Shown here: in pieces, positions 54,554-64,000 of the stretch
How the letters are laid out: every line of letters begins with the position of its first letter
Numbering within the stretch: the first letter of the stretch is position 1
Assembly (NCBI GenBank): GCA_012845835.1
Contig: JABAKD010000030.1
Location: 8,655,805-8,719,804 of the forward strand
DNA: 64,000 bases
Source: Undaria pinnatifida
Lineage: Eukaryota; Sar; Phaeophyceae; Laminariales; Alariaceae
Reading direction: 5' to 3'
Program-made: the position numbers and the translations under genes
Notes under the pieces: generated by a model
What the model was told of the DNA's origin: nothing
Databases searched by the model: none
The model's input: the letters and a program-made list of their open reading frames with translations, nothing else

Positions 54554-57500
54554 TCAAGACCCAGAAATGGCGGTTCTTTTGCTACCCGCCCTGGTGCCCC
54601 TTCCTTCCGCCGCACCACGTTTTCTTGAGTTACCTGCTCTAGGGGGCAGGCGAACAGTGCTCAGGTTCCCGACGAAGGCTGTCAACCCTCCCACCCCGCC
54701 TACCCCCGTCTGCGCCTGTGCTTGGGTACGGACGGAGGCGTAAAAGTCGTTTACCAGAGCTTTGGCGGCTTCAGGCGAGAAACTGTCAGACAGAATACTG
54801 CATGTCAGCGCTAGTGTCTTGGAAACATCGGCGTACAACACTTGCTTATCCTGTTCGGTTGGGCCCTTCTCCCGCAAGTCTAGCAGAACCGTCTGGACCG
54901 TCTGGCTGCTCCCTACGAAAGCCTTCCACCCCCCGCCGACGCTGGAAGCTGCTGTCCCTTGGAAGCCATCCGTTCCTGCGGCTGCTTCTCCGTGGTGATC
55001 GGCCGCTATCCATTTAGGCGTGGCAGCAGATGGCCAATCATCCTCTGGTGTGCCCCTCGCTTTCTCCGCCAGCCAGTGCTCGTGTAGGAGCCCGACGTGG
55101 AATCGAAAGCGTCGGGAGTGGATCATGGCCGCCCAGAAATGGCGGCAGCACAGCCCTAGGACCTGGAGTGTGCGGCACTGACACAAGTGGCTACCATCGG
55201 AGAAGAGCGTCACGAGGTACGTGTAGGTGTGAGAGTCGCGTGACTCGCAAACCTGGTAGACGAAGACGACGTCGCAAAGCTTCTCGGTGATGTACTCGAA
55301 AGTGCGTTTCAACGCCTCCGCGCGTTCCGGGCCATCGATCTCCTTCCCGCCCAGCTGGCAGTACAGAATAGCCGCACCCATCTCTTGCTCCATGAATCGC
55401 CGCGGCCACAGGGCGATAGGGAATTCCGAGGCTTCCATCACGCTCTTGAACGCAGTCGTCGCCGGAACGGCCATTCGAACAGGTGGCAGGTGCTGAATGG
55501 CGTCACGAAGCATTGCAGAGTCACGCTGGTTGTCGTCGAGGCCCGTGAAGCACGTGGCGACGTCTACGAGAGACGTGCGAGCATTGCACTTCTCCTCGAT
55601 CAGCGCGTTCTGCCCTGCAAGGATACGTTCCGAAAAGCGGGACGTGCGAACATTTAAAGCGATGCGTAGAGAGTTGAAGCGATACGGAAAGAGGTTTGGA
55701 ACGGATGGTGAGCGACACCTTCAGTTCCTCCTCCGTAAAAACCACGAACAGCATGCCGATTATGGGGGCTTCACAAGACTTGCGCTCCGAAGACGAATAT
55801 CGCGGAAGAAGAATCAAGTCACACAGCCAACCATACATCCGTCAGGAAAGGTGCATGGATGGCTGGGCATGGTTCAGGGGGGGGCGTCGGGAACGGGGCT
55901 GGATTATTTGTGGTGTTGCCGGTGAGCGGAGTATGCCCAAGGACCAAAGGACCAACCACGAACACGAAACTATGTTTGGTATGCACAGCAACACTTACTT
56001 GCAACACGATACCACGCCAATGTAAGACTCTTGTATGAACGTCAACATTTCCCCGCGTGATCCCAACACTGCCGACCAAGCAGCGATGAGGTTGCGCATG
56101 GTCTGGCGAAAAAAATACACGTACGTAGAAACACACCTTCAACTCTTGACGTTGTCCACGAACCCGCAGAGAAGGCTAGCGGGGACACGTACTCGGCCCA
56201 CCGTCTCCGGTCTTCGTAGATCACTCCCATGTATTGGTCTGCCTTGGGGTATTTCTCAGTGAGGGTCTTGAACTTCTCCTCGAACTTCGCCATGGAGGTC
56301 TGCTGGCGAGCCACCTTGAACTCGTCCATGAAGGCCTGTGGGAAAACAACGAGGAGGAAGTTGGGTTCGGGACAGCATTTATATGCCGTCGCACAACCAA
56401 AACAAATTGGTATGTCAAAATGTACATGGGTGTGTTTTGAGAGTCAATATTAAAGGCAACATAGTCCAGTGACCGTCAAACCAATACAAGATGCGTCATA
56501 TTTTGTACGTGCCCCAACCAAAACCGGTTCACACATGCATACTGGAGCCCAATTCTTTGGAGAGAGCTTTGAGGATGTTTTGGTACAGGTGCCACAAGCA
56601 ACGCCTGGCCGTCGCATCCGGGAAGACGTGTCGGACTGCCCCCGTCATAGCAGCATCGGCGTTTTGGATGAAGATACCCGGCTGCTTGCCGCGACGGGAC
56701 GCAAGGGCATTCTCCAACATCCAGATGAAAGTGTCCGTCGTCGTGTCCGCTGTGATGGATTGGCCGACGATACGCGTCCGGAAGTCATTGTCGATGACGG
56801 CGAACACACCGATGGGCATACGGTACCGGTTTTTCACGGCCGTATCGTCGTAAAACGCCACATGCCCATATCGATTCCACAGAGATACCTGCGGGCGCGG
56901 TTGAGGGGACATATTCGTCTTTTAAAATGGCTGCATCCGTCCGTCTTGACGCGTAACAATGACAGATGGGCACCGATTGCTGGTTGAAACACTACGAGCG
57001 CTGGGTACGTACCTGCTCCCTCGTCTGCCAGAAAATATGGCAGAGTCGGCCTCCCTCGTCAAGCTTCACCTCGCACACTCCGCCGACCGCAGTTTCCCTC
57101 TTCACCTGGGACCCAAGAGCGTGAATTTTTGGAAACGAGCGGCGGCAAGGGTACTGGGTTCATGACAAACATCCAGTCCTCGATCATGCGCAGTCGGACA
57201 AAGCATACCCAATGATTGTACTCCGTCCGTGCACCACGAGATACATAAAAATAAATGCAATACTTTTGAAGCATTTCACGGTGTGCGGGCCTTCAATAAT
57301 GTTTTTGTATGCTTCTATGATAGGTCGTGCTGTTGTTTGTGCTGCCATGCCAACCCCTGCATACCAAAGTTACGTGTACACGGGCGGCTAGGCGGCGCAC
57401 CGCTGGTGAGAACGGGTTTACCACAGTCAGTTCAGTGGGCATGTTGATAGCAGTGTCCTTTTAACACGCCGAGCCTGGAACCCCCCCCACACAGGGATAC

Positions 57501-59035
57501 TGCCGCGGAGACCCCTCCTAGAGTTTCCCAAGGGCCCGGGGGGGGGGGGGGGTCACCTCACACTTGACCACATACCTCGTCGTAGACATCGGTAGCATCG
57601 AACGCCCGCTGCCCTCCCGTTTGCGCCTGCACCGCGTTTTGAACAGCGCGACGGTTCACGTGCTCATTGTGCAAATTCTCCAGTACCACCGCGATAGCCT
57701 TGGGCTTCATGCCCCCAGCTGGTAAAACGTGAAAACATGACAACGACATGAGACGACATGAGACATCTTTGTCAATACCTAACGGCAAGAAGGGGGACAA
57801 CAAGTTGATGGGTGCTGCCTAAACGTTCGTTGGCATTGAGTACGACAATTATGACAACATGTTCGTTCTGCTGTTGCGGTCTTGCCTACTCACCAGTGAG
57901 CTTTACCACTTGTCCCTGCATCTCCCCTGTGAGCTTTCCAGCCAGCTGCACTTTCACCGCCATAGCCTCGCGGTCAATGGCGTGGTTGTGCTCGAGCTTC
58001 AAGTTTCGCAACGAGGGGTGGGCGTGACTCTTGGCGTGCCTGAGAGTGACCTGCTTCAGTAAAATTTGTCCATGAACAAGACAGGAACATATGAGACAGG
58101 AACAGATGTGTGCATATTCGTATTCAGCTTCAATTCATTCCGACAAAGACAACCCGCAACGACATACCACAAGACGACATGCCACGCACTAACTTTATTT
58201 CGTTACGGTGTATCATGCTTTCAACTCGTTTCGCATTTGAGGTGTGTCGCGGCCGTTCGCCCCAGACGGTGGGAAGGGCGTGGCCCCAGGGGGTGGGAAG
58301 GGTGTGAGTGTTGAGGTGGTGGTGGTGGCTCTGGATGTTTTTTACTCAAGTGTTATCCGCACGCTTCATAGGTGCCTCCAACGTCCTCAAATCTTCCGCT
58401 CGTACGATACCTAGGAGCCTTCACAAGTGTCTAATATTGCGAAATACCGCGCACGTATTCACAAGTGCCCCCGGCACCAACGTAGGCCGCACACCCACAC
58501 CCACACCCACCCACGCACGCACCTCAAACGGGCAACCTATCCTGCTTGTACCGCAGCCATTCCGGCGGGTGATGCCAGGCGCTGCGCACAGAAGGCAACA
58601 CAGTAACGAAGCCGGTGATCAGTGAGTACAAAGACAACACTGGCAACATTGGCTGCTGGTGTCAACTTGCCGTACGCCCCTCGCGTCCCGTTTTATTCTA
58701 CTTGTTTCAATGTACTCGTCGCAAACAACAAAGTACTCCAAGATATACACATGCCCAGCAAGCACAGCTCCAGCTCCGGGCATACGCTTACCGTTGTCCA
58801 AGGAGAGTAGGTACTGCTCTTGATCACGCCTCCCTTTCCCAGCTCTCTGACAAACGAACTTTTTAAAGTCCACCCTATTGCTCGAGCCGTCGTCCACCCG
58901 TGACGACTTAGCGACAACCAGGATAATCCCTTCCTTCCCACACACGCTGCGCAGTTCTTCTTCCACCTCTGCGAGTGTTCCGTTCTCCACGGGAATGGCC
59001 TTCAGCTTGTCCAGCAATGCTGCTGGGTCGTACGC
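54554..59035 (-). CDS. MULE transposase, FAR1-like zinc finger + DDE core + SWIM finger, 8 exons visible
   Basis: Exons on the minus strand: 59035-58792, 58581-58523, 58050-57894, 57718-57576, 57105-57013, 56888-56535, 56335-56137, 55614-54554 (TGA). All phases agree and the joined frame (~769 codons) is open. Domains: a FAR1/WRKY-GCM1-like finger (RVDFKKFVCQRAGKG; GCPFE; LKLEHNHAIDRE); a spacer with HIFWQTREQ; an RNase-H-fold core (FYDDTAVKNRYRMPIGVFAV; IFIQNADAAMTGAV; ARRCLWHLYQNI; TTSRVEG); and a SWIM finger (LCQCRTLQVLGLCCRHFW). The enzyme would cut and join the element's inverted repeats. At the second catalytic position the usual TDxD reads QNAD, so Asp is Asn and activity is doubtful. 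The ATG exon is not found: an acceptor at 59036 implies a short exon toward the right inverted repeat. The exon 6 donor (GTGTGA) is weak. Confidence 0.85.
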
Positions 59036-59239
59036 CTGGCCGAACGTAAGAAACAGCACGAAGGCCAATAAAAACCTATGTTCTGACTGGCTGCGGGGTG
59101 CATGCTATCAGTGATCGGCGCTCAGTGGTCGGCGAAACACTTATTCGACGGTTGGTTTTCAGCCGCCGGGGAACTACCATCCCTACTACGCAAAACTCTG
59201 TTGTGGACCAAATAAATGAAACGAAACGCAAAATGTTTG

Positions 59240-60911
59240 AACAACTGCTGGCACATACGCGTTGGGATGGACGGGTTACGTACGGTAGTCACGCGCCCCA
59301 CGTCTTGACAGTCGTACAGGCATGGAGTTGCCAATTTACAATCGAAACGGTAAGGGCAACCGCAGCCTATCAATTGCAAGTGCCCTGTAGTTCACCTGCT
59401 GTGCTGGAACGCTGCTCATTGGAGGCGGGGGTTGCTGCTGCGCAGCAGCAGGTGCAGCTCCAGGTGCAGCCCCTGCAGGGAGAGGCGCTCCGATCCCGCC
59501 GGCCTGAATTCCGGCAACAGCATCACGCCAACAAGCACAAAACGAAAGGAACAAATTCGAACAGCTGCTGTCGCCTATGATATCTTACGCACATGTTGGG
59601 ATAGACGGAATATGCACCGCAGTAACGCGCCCCACATCTTGGCAGTGGTACAGGTACAGGCATGGGCTCGTCAGTTTACAGTCGACACGGTAGGGGCAAC
59701 GGCAGCCCGTCATTTCCAAGTGCCCTCTAGTTCACCTGCTGTGCTGGGTCGGCGCTCATTGGAGGGGTTGCTGCCGCGCAGGTGCAGGTGCAGTTGCAGG
59801 TAAAGCTCCTGCAGGGAGTGAGAGGCGCTCCAATCCCGCCGGCCTGAACTCCTGCAGCAACACCATGCCACCAAGCACCAAGCACAAAACGAAAGCAAAA
59901 AATTTGAACAACTGCTATTACCTATGATATCACACGTACATGTTGGGATGGACGGGATATGTACGTTCAGCAGTAACGGGTACCGCGCCCCACATATTGA
60001 CAGTGGTACAGGCGTACAGGCATGGACGAGATATGTACAGTAGCCACGCGCCTCACATCTTTACAGCGGTGGTACCGGCAGTGGCAGCGACACAAAACGA
60101 AAGGGAAAGCGTTTAAACAACTGCTGTCACATACGAACAGCGAGAGAACGGGTACTTGTATGATGCAGCAGTCCACCATCTGTAACGCCCGATCTAATGC
60201 TGTGTATGATACTGCTTGACTATGATGCTCGGTGTGATATACTTGGCATGATGTACAGCAACAGTATACTTTATTGCTCGTACGAGTATACGTTCGCAAT
60301 TCTGCATGAGATGTCATCGTACAGAAAACAGAGAAGAGGGAGAAGCAAAGAGAGAACCAGAGAGAGCGCGGGAGACTAAGAAAGAGGATAGAGCAAGATA
60401 GAGACATGACACGAACAGCAGAGGAAGAGAGAAACACAGCAACAGCACAGATTTCTTGTACCTCACTACACGGCTGCGTGTTGCTGCCGTTGGGTGTTCG
60501 GGCGAGTTCGGTGTGCGTGCTCGCTGCTGCGGTGCGCATCATACCGTACCTACCTGTGGGATGACCCGGCGCTGATGTGCTCCTGCTCTCCTTTCCGCTT
60601 CTTCTTGTTCTGCTGCTGCTACTTTCTGGGCCTCAGTTCGGCTGATGGCAGTCTTCTTCTGCGAGGCCGGATATGTGCTTGAGATCGGTCTGTCCTCTGG
60701 TGGTGGTCGTGACTGGCGTGATGGTGTGTCTGTTGTCTTCGTGGTTTCTGAGAGAAGTTTGAATTCCCATCCAATTTTCCATACAAAGTATGACACGGCT
60801 CCCGAGAACCAAAAAGGGGACAGGTAAAGGTGTCACCGCGGGATTTCCATAGCTTGGATGTTTGGGTGGTGGTTCTACTTTGTAACCATTGGGTTAAGAT
60901 TAGGCGCTCCC
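59240..60911 (-). repeat. Right long terminal inverted repeat of the MULE
   Basis: Reverse complement of 40070-41790 with indels. It holds about two to three of the ~300 bp inner units (59240-60110), then the unique outer part. Frames across it that mirror those in the left arm are not genes. Confidence 0.7.
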
Positions 60912-61306
60912 AAAAATCGCTGTGAGATTCTCGCATCGCACATTTCTTTTGAAACAAAAACTTGCACAGAGCCCAGAGGCTAGCCAAAGCCTGCAGACTT
61001 CCTGCTCTCCCAAGCAAAAGCGGCGTCTATAAGCACACGCACATCTGCGTACCTACTGCTGCTAACTAAATCAGAGTAGGCGGGACAGCGAAGGAGGGAA
61101 GCGTTCGTCACCGCTCTCTCGATTCGTCGCCAATTTGCCGTCGACGTACATTTGTACCACTATTTTTACGCGAGATACTTGGTAGAGCAGCGGGACTGCT
61201 GTACCAGGTACTCCTTATCCTTGAGCTTGCACGACTACTTGCAGGGAGCTTGTGCGACTTCCCCTCACAGTAGCACACAGCTCCCCACACAGCACACAGC
61301 AGCGGC
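60912..61306. other. Flank between MULE and the next gene
   Basis: Presumed promoter/5' UTR of the gene starting at 61307. No element can be assigned. Confidence 0.4.
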
Positions 61307-61879
61307 ATGACTCGACCGCCTGACCCGGCCGAGCTCGCAGGCAGGCTTTCCCGGCGCATCGACGCTTATCCCACCAACCCCGGGAAGGCGCCGCTGAAAC
61401 TCCTCCACTGGGCCCTCAACCAGCTTGAGGAATGCGCGCGAGCGCGGTCCATCCCTCCTGCGAATGTGATCGATGTGGTGATGGCCGCCATCAAGGACGA
61501 TTCCAGCCCAAAGCCAACGACGACGACTCCTGCTGCAGCCGCGCCCGGAACAGTTACCGCTGCTGCTGCTGCTGGAACACCTGATGCTGCTGCTACTGCA
61601 GCACCTGCCGCTGTTGCTGGTGCTGGAACTGCTGGGGCTGCTGGCACTGCTGGAACAACTTCTGCTGTTGCTGCTGCTGATGCTGCTGCTGCTGGGACGG
61701 CTGCTAGCAGTGGTACTAGTGGCGCCGGGGATGGAGGCGGCGATACCCAGAAAGCTGCCTCCAGTGGGAGCGGGGGTGGGAGTGCTGGGAGCGGTTTGAA
61801 GGGCAAAGTGGTGTTCACGCCCTTGTATGGCTGCGACGAAGGATCGACAGGGGTTGGCCCTGTGTGCTCGATACTGGAG
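61307..61879 (+). CDS. First exon of a probable CPSF2/CPSF100-like protein (partial)
   Basis: 191 codons from ATG to a phase-0 donor (GTGAAC) at 61880. Residues 1-68 are helical and charged (SRRIDAYPTNPGKAPLKLLH), then come ~95 residues of Ala/Gly/Thr coded by GCTGCTG repeats. The end KVVFTPLYGCDEGSTGVGPV then CSILE matches the way CPSF2/CPSF100 begins (V.VTPL.G...E..L.YLLEID..., first strand of the metallo-beta-lactamase fold). CPSF2 is the inactive partner of the pre-mRNA 3' end endonuclease CPSF3, in the nucleus. The following 2.1 kb show no next exon, so the rest is outside the window. The long Ala-rich N-terminus is unusual for the family. Assignment rests on ~25 residues. Confidence 0.45.
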
Positions 61880-62930
61880 GTGAACACTGCAGGGAGGGCA
61901 TGCATCATGTACTGTGCTGCTATATACCAGTTTGTCGTTGGGAAATGAGACGTTTGCCTGTGATTGCATGTTTTCGCGTTGCCATACAACACAACGTTTG
62001 TTTTGGACGGGTAACACCTGGTAAAGCTTACAAGGGCTCCGCTCCGCGGGCGGCTGACACCGCCCGCTACGCTCGCGCAAGAAAGATTTCAACTAATAAA
62101 TGTGAAGGGGCAGAAAGAAGAGGTCCATGATTTAGTGCAACTAGCGATTTGATAATGGCAAGAGCTACTTGTGCGGAGCTGATTGCCCTGTCTGTGCTGT
62201 GCTGTATGTTGGCGATGTCACGTTCTGATCGGAAGTAGTACGGGTGTAATTTGCCAAGAAAAAATCGCGAAGAGGACCGAGATGGAGAACAAAACCAACG
62301 ACGAAAAAGCAAAAAGACGAGTACACACACGTACCAACGGTACTTGGTGGTACTCTGTGTGGTTCTAAAGAAAGCACAGAGCTCCGTTCCGCAAGGCTGC
62401 TGACGCCGCCCGCTACGCTCGCGCAAGAAAGCATGCAACTAACTGAAACATGTAAATAAATGTGGCAGGAAGGAGAGGCCCGTGATTATTTGGTGCGAAT
62501 AGCGAATTTATAATAATGCCAAGAGGTGCTTGTGCAGAGCTAATTGCCCTGCGCTGTGCTGTGTGCTTGTTGATGTCACGTTCTGAACGGCAGTACGTGC
62601 GATATTTGCGGGGGGGGGGGGGGGCACATGGCGACCGAGAGAGGACGAACATCTGAAGAAAGCAAAAAGACGAGTACACAAAGCACGTGCATAAACCTGG
62701 TATATGTACCATATCTGGTACTACAACTACTACTAGTAACTGCTGCCGTGTGTTCAAAAGAACGCACAGCGCCGCACGACACAGCACCGCAAAACCAAGG
62801 GCAAGGCACGGCACCGCACTGCGCTGCGCTGCTGAGCTATATATAGCCGTGCTGAACTGAGCTGGGAGTGCATTGTTTGTGATCCAATAACCACGTCACA
62901 TGTACAAACATGGTGTAGTATTAATAGTAC
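61880..62930 (+). other. Intron (or downstream) sequence with a ~345 bp tandem duplication
   Basis: Unit 1 starts near 62031 and unit 2 near 62376; the start of a third lies near 62752. Shared blocks are GCTCCG(C/T)TCCGC, CCGCCCGCTACGCTCGCGCA then AGAAAG, GATGTCACGTTCTGA and GAAAGCAAAAAGACGAGTAC. Short frames on both strands duplicate accordingly and are not genes. Confidence 0.65.
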
Positions 62931-63303
62931 TGTTATAAGGCTTAGTTTGGGTAAGCTATTGGTTAACCTTTTGCAAGTGGTCAAACGGACTAATACCCTA
63001 CTAATACCTTAACAAAAGGCGTCGTCGGCAGGACCATGGGTTTTTGGGTCGTGGGTTCGATCCCCACCATCCACAATAATAAACTTTTCAGATTTTCCCC
63101 ATGTCGAACTTGATAAAAACTCTCCCTGGTATCCCCAGGAAATGAAACGGCTTGGATATTGACAGAGGTCCGCCGTATATCCGGCCGACCTGCTATCCCG
63201 CCGTTTCAGGGGGGAAGAGTGTTGTAAGGCTTAGTTTGGGTAAGCTATTGGTTAACCTGTTGCAAGTGGTCAAACGGACTAATACCCTACTAATACATTA
63301 ACA
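62931..63303 (+). mobile_element. TRIM-like miniature LTR retrotransposon
   Basis: 84 bp direct repeats at 62931-63014 and 63220-63303, both TGTT(A/G)TAAGG...TTAACA, three mismatches. A purine tract AGGGGGGAAGAG (63208-63219) sits right before the second repeat, as for a plus-strand primer. The flanks GTAC on both sides are a likely 4 bp target duplication. The 205 bp interior has no ORF but contains a T-arm-like GTGGGTTCGATCCCCAC (63051-63067). Confidence 0.65.
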
Positions 63304-64000
63304 GTACCGGTACGTGGTATGATACTTTAAATATTATTGGCATGTACGAACTAGTAAAAAAGTACAGCAAAGCACGCACGCATGGCAGAGCACGGCAGAG
63401 CACAGCGCTTCGCTCTGCTGAGCTAGCGCTGCGCTGCGGTGCGCCGCTGAGCTGAGCTGCAGGGCATCGCAGGGCACTGCACGGCGCTGCGTTGCTGTGA
63501 GCTATAGCGCTTCGATGGGGTGCTGGGCGGTGCGGAGCTGATGAGCCAAAAGCCCAGATCTCAGCTGATGCAACTTCGTCAAGTACAAAACAAATGGTGG
63601 GAATCAAAGAAAAGCTAAAGCTGGACCGCTCCGCAACTAAAATGCACAGGCGGCAAATTAGCGGCAAATTGTAGAAAGTTCAACTTACTAAAGGAGGAAA
63701 AAATTGCGAAAAAGTTCAAAATTGTGTTGGCAGAAAAACCAAATTTGCAGGAAGCAGCTGAAAGGTCAAGAAACAACTGGCAAAACGAGCAGAACAAAAA
63801 CAATAAAGGCCGAGCAAGAAACCAAAGAAAAGCTGGACCGTTCCGCAAGTAAGCTGGACCGTCCGACCCCGGAGATGCCAGGGATGCACCAACCGTTCAG
63901 CAAAAATATCTAAGTAAGTCTATTTCCGCCTGTGCACGGCAGACCATCGTTGATGTTTTTTTAATGTAAAAACAATTACGCCAGCTGTGAGTCGATCGAC
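63304..64000. other. Window end, low-complexity
   Basis: GCAGAGCACGGC/GCTGCGCTG repeats (63370-63500) and a twice-repeated AGCTGGACCG(C/T)TCCGCAA block (63616, 63833). A minus-oriented copy of the CGTCAGCTGTGAG repeat touches the last 50 bases. A 69-codon Lys-rich frame (63704-63913 +) has no family features and is not called. Confidence 0.4.

Larger units (their letters stand above)
40070..60911 (-). mobile_element. Mutator-like (MULE) element with long foldback-type inverted repeats, containing nested Copia elements
   Basis: Both ends start GGGAGCGCCTAATCTTAACC (40070 forward; 60911 on the reverse strand). Similarity runs inward for about 1.7 kb on each side with small indels. Between the arms lie a MULE transposase gene (minus), an ankyrin pseudogene and a nested pair of Copia retrotransposons. 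Without the Copia insert the element is about 10.4 kb. The bases flanking the two ends (TTCATTCCGA left, AAAAATCGC right) do not form a 9 bp target duplication, so the insertion may be old or one end rearranged. Confidence 0.7.

Noticed and set aside
61265-62092. 275- and 208-codon minus ORFs rich in Ser or Ala/Pro
   Set aside because: Antisense of the GCTGCTG-coded Ala tract of the plus-strand exon; no family motif.
63040-63075. tRNA gene at the TRIM interior
   Set aside because: Only the T-arm is tRNA-like; no D-arm or acceptor stem.

Overview
This is a piece of nuclear genome from a eukaryote with long, repeat-filled introns and GT-AG splicing. The most likely source is a stramenopile close to the brown algae (Ectocarpales). 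That placement is inferred from the fused mitochondrial NAD(P) transhydrogenase, the style of the ankyrin protein (F-box-like start, then WC/WL-ending ankyrin units), the LINE C-terminus and the FAR1/MULE-type transposase. No organism name can be read from the sequence itself.

Layout. 1-5.6 kb is intergenic and holds a ~0.9 kb inverted-repeat DNA element and short dispersed repeats. 5659-29615 (+) is one complete gene of 23 exons for proton-translocating NAD(P)+ transhydrogenase (NNT type, order alpha then beta). Exon 1 is a mitochondrial presequence, exons 2-9 the NAD(H) domain, exons 10-18 the membrane domain and exons 18-23 the NADP(H) domain. Its introns carry microsatellites, LINE 3' ends, a SINE-like family, two small DNA transposons and, notably, decayed copies of neighbouring exon boundaries. 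30.8-32.0 kb (+) has a run of plausible exons of a protein I could not identify. 34574-39351 (-) is a complete four-exon SLC10A7/BASS4-type transporter gene.

40.07-60.91 kb is a nested mobile-element block. The outermost layer is a Mutator-like (MULE) element whose ~1.7 kb terminal inverted repeats contain internal tandem repeats, like foldback elements. On its minus strand it carries an eight-exon transposase gene with a FAR1-like zinc finger, an RNase-H-fold core and a SWIM finger. One catalytic Asp position reads Asn. It also contains a broken ankyrin-repeat gene. A Copia retrotransposon (274 bp LTRs, 43424-53852) sits inside it, and a second Copia (549 bp LTRs, 45367-51863, TSD ACACG) sits inside the first. 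Each LTR pair differs at only two positions, so both insertions are recent, yet both elements are defective.

60.9-64 kb has the first exon of a gene that looks like CPSF2/CPSF100 with an alanine-rich N-terminal extension (+), a ~345 bp tandem duplication, and a 373 bp TRIM-like element with 84 bp LTRs.

The two clear host genes are a mitochondrial inner-membrane NADPH generator and a small-solute carrier. Nothing ties them into one pathway. The most unusual signals are the repeated micro-duplication of exon edges inside the transhydrogenase gene and the three-deep MULE/Copia/Copia nest with a captured ankyrin gene.
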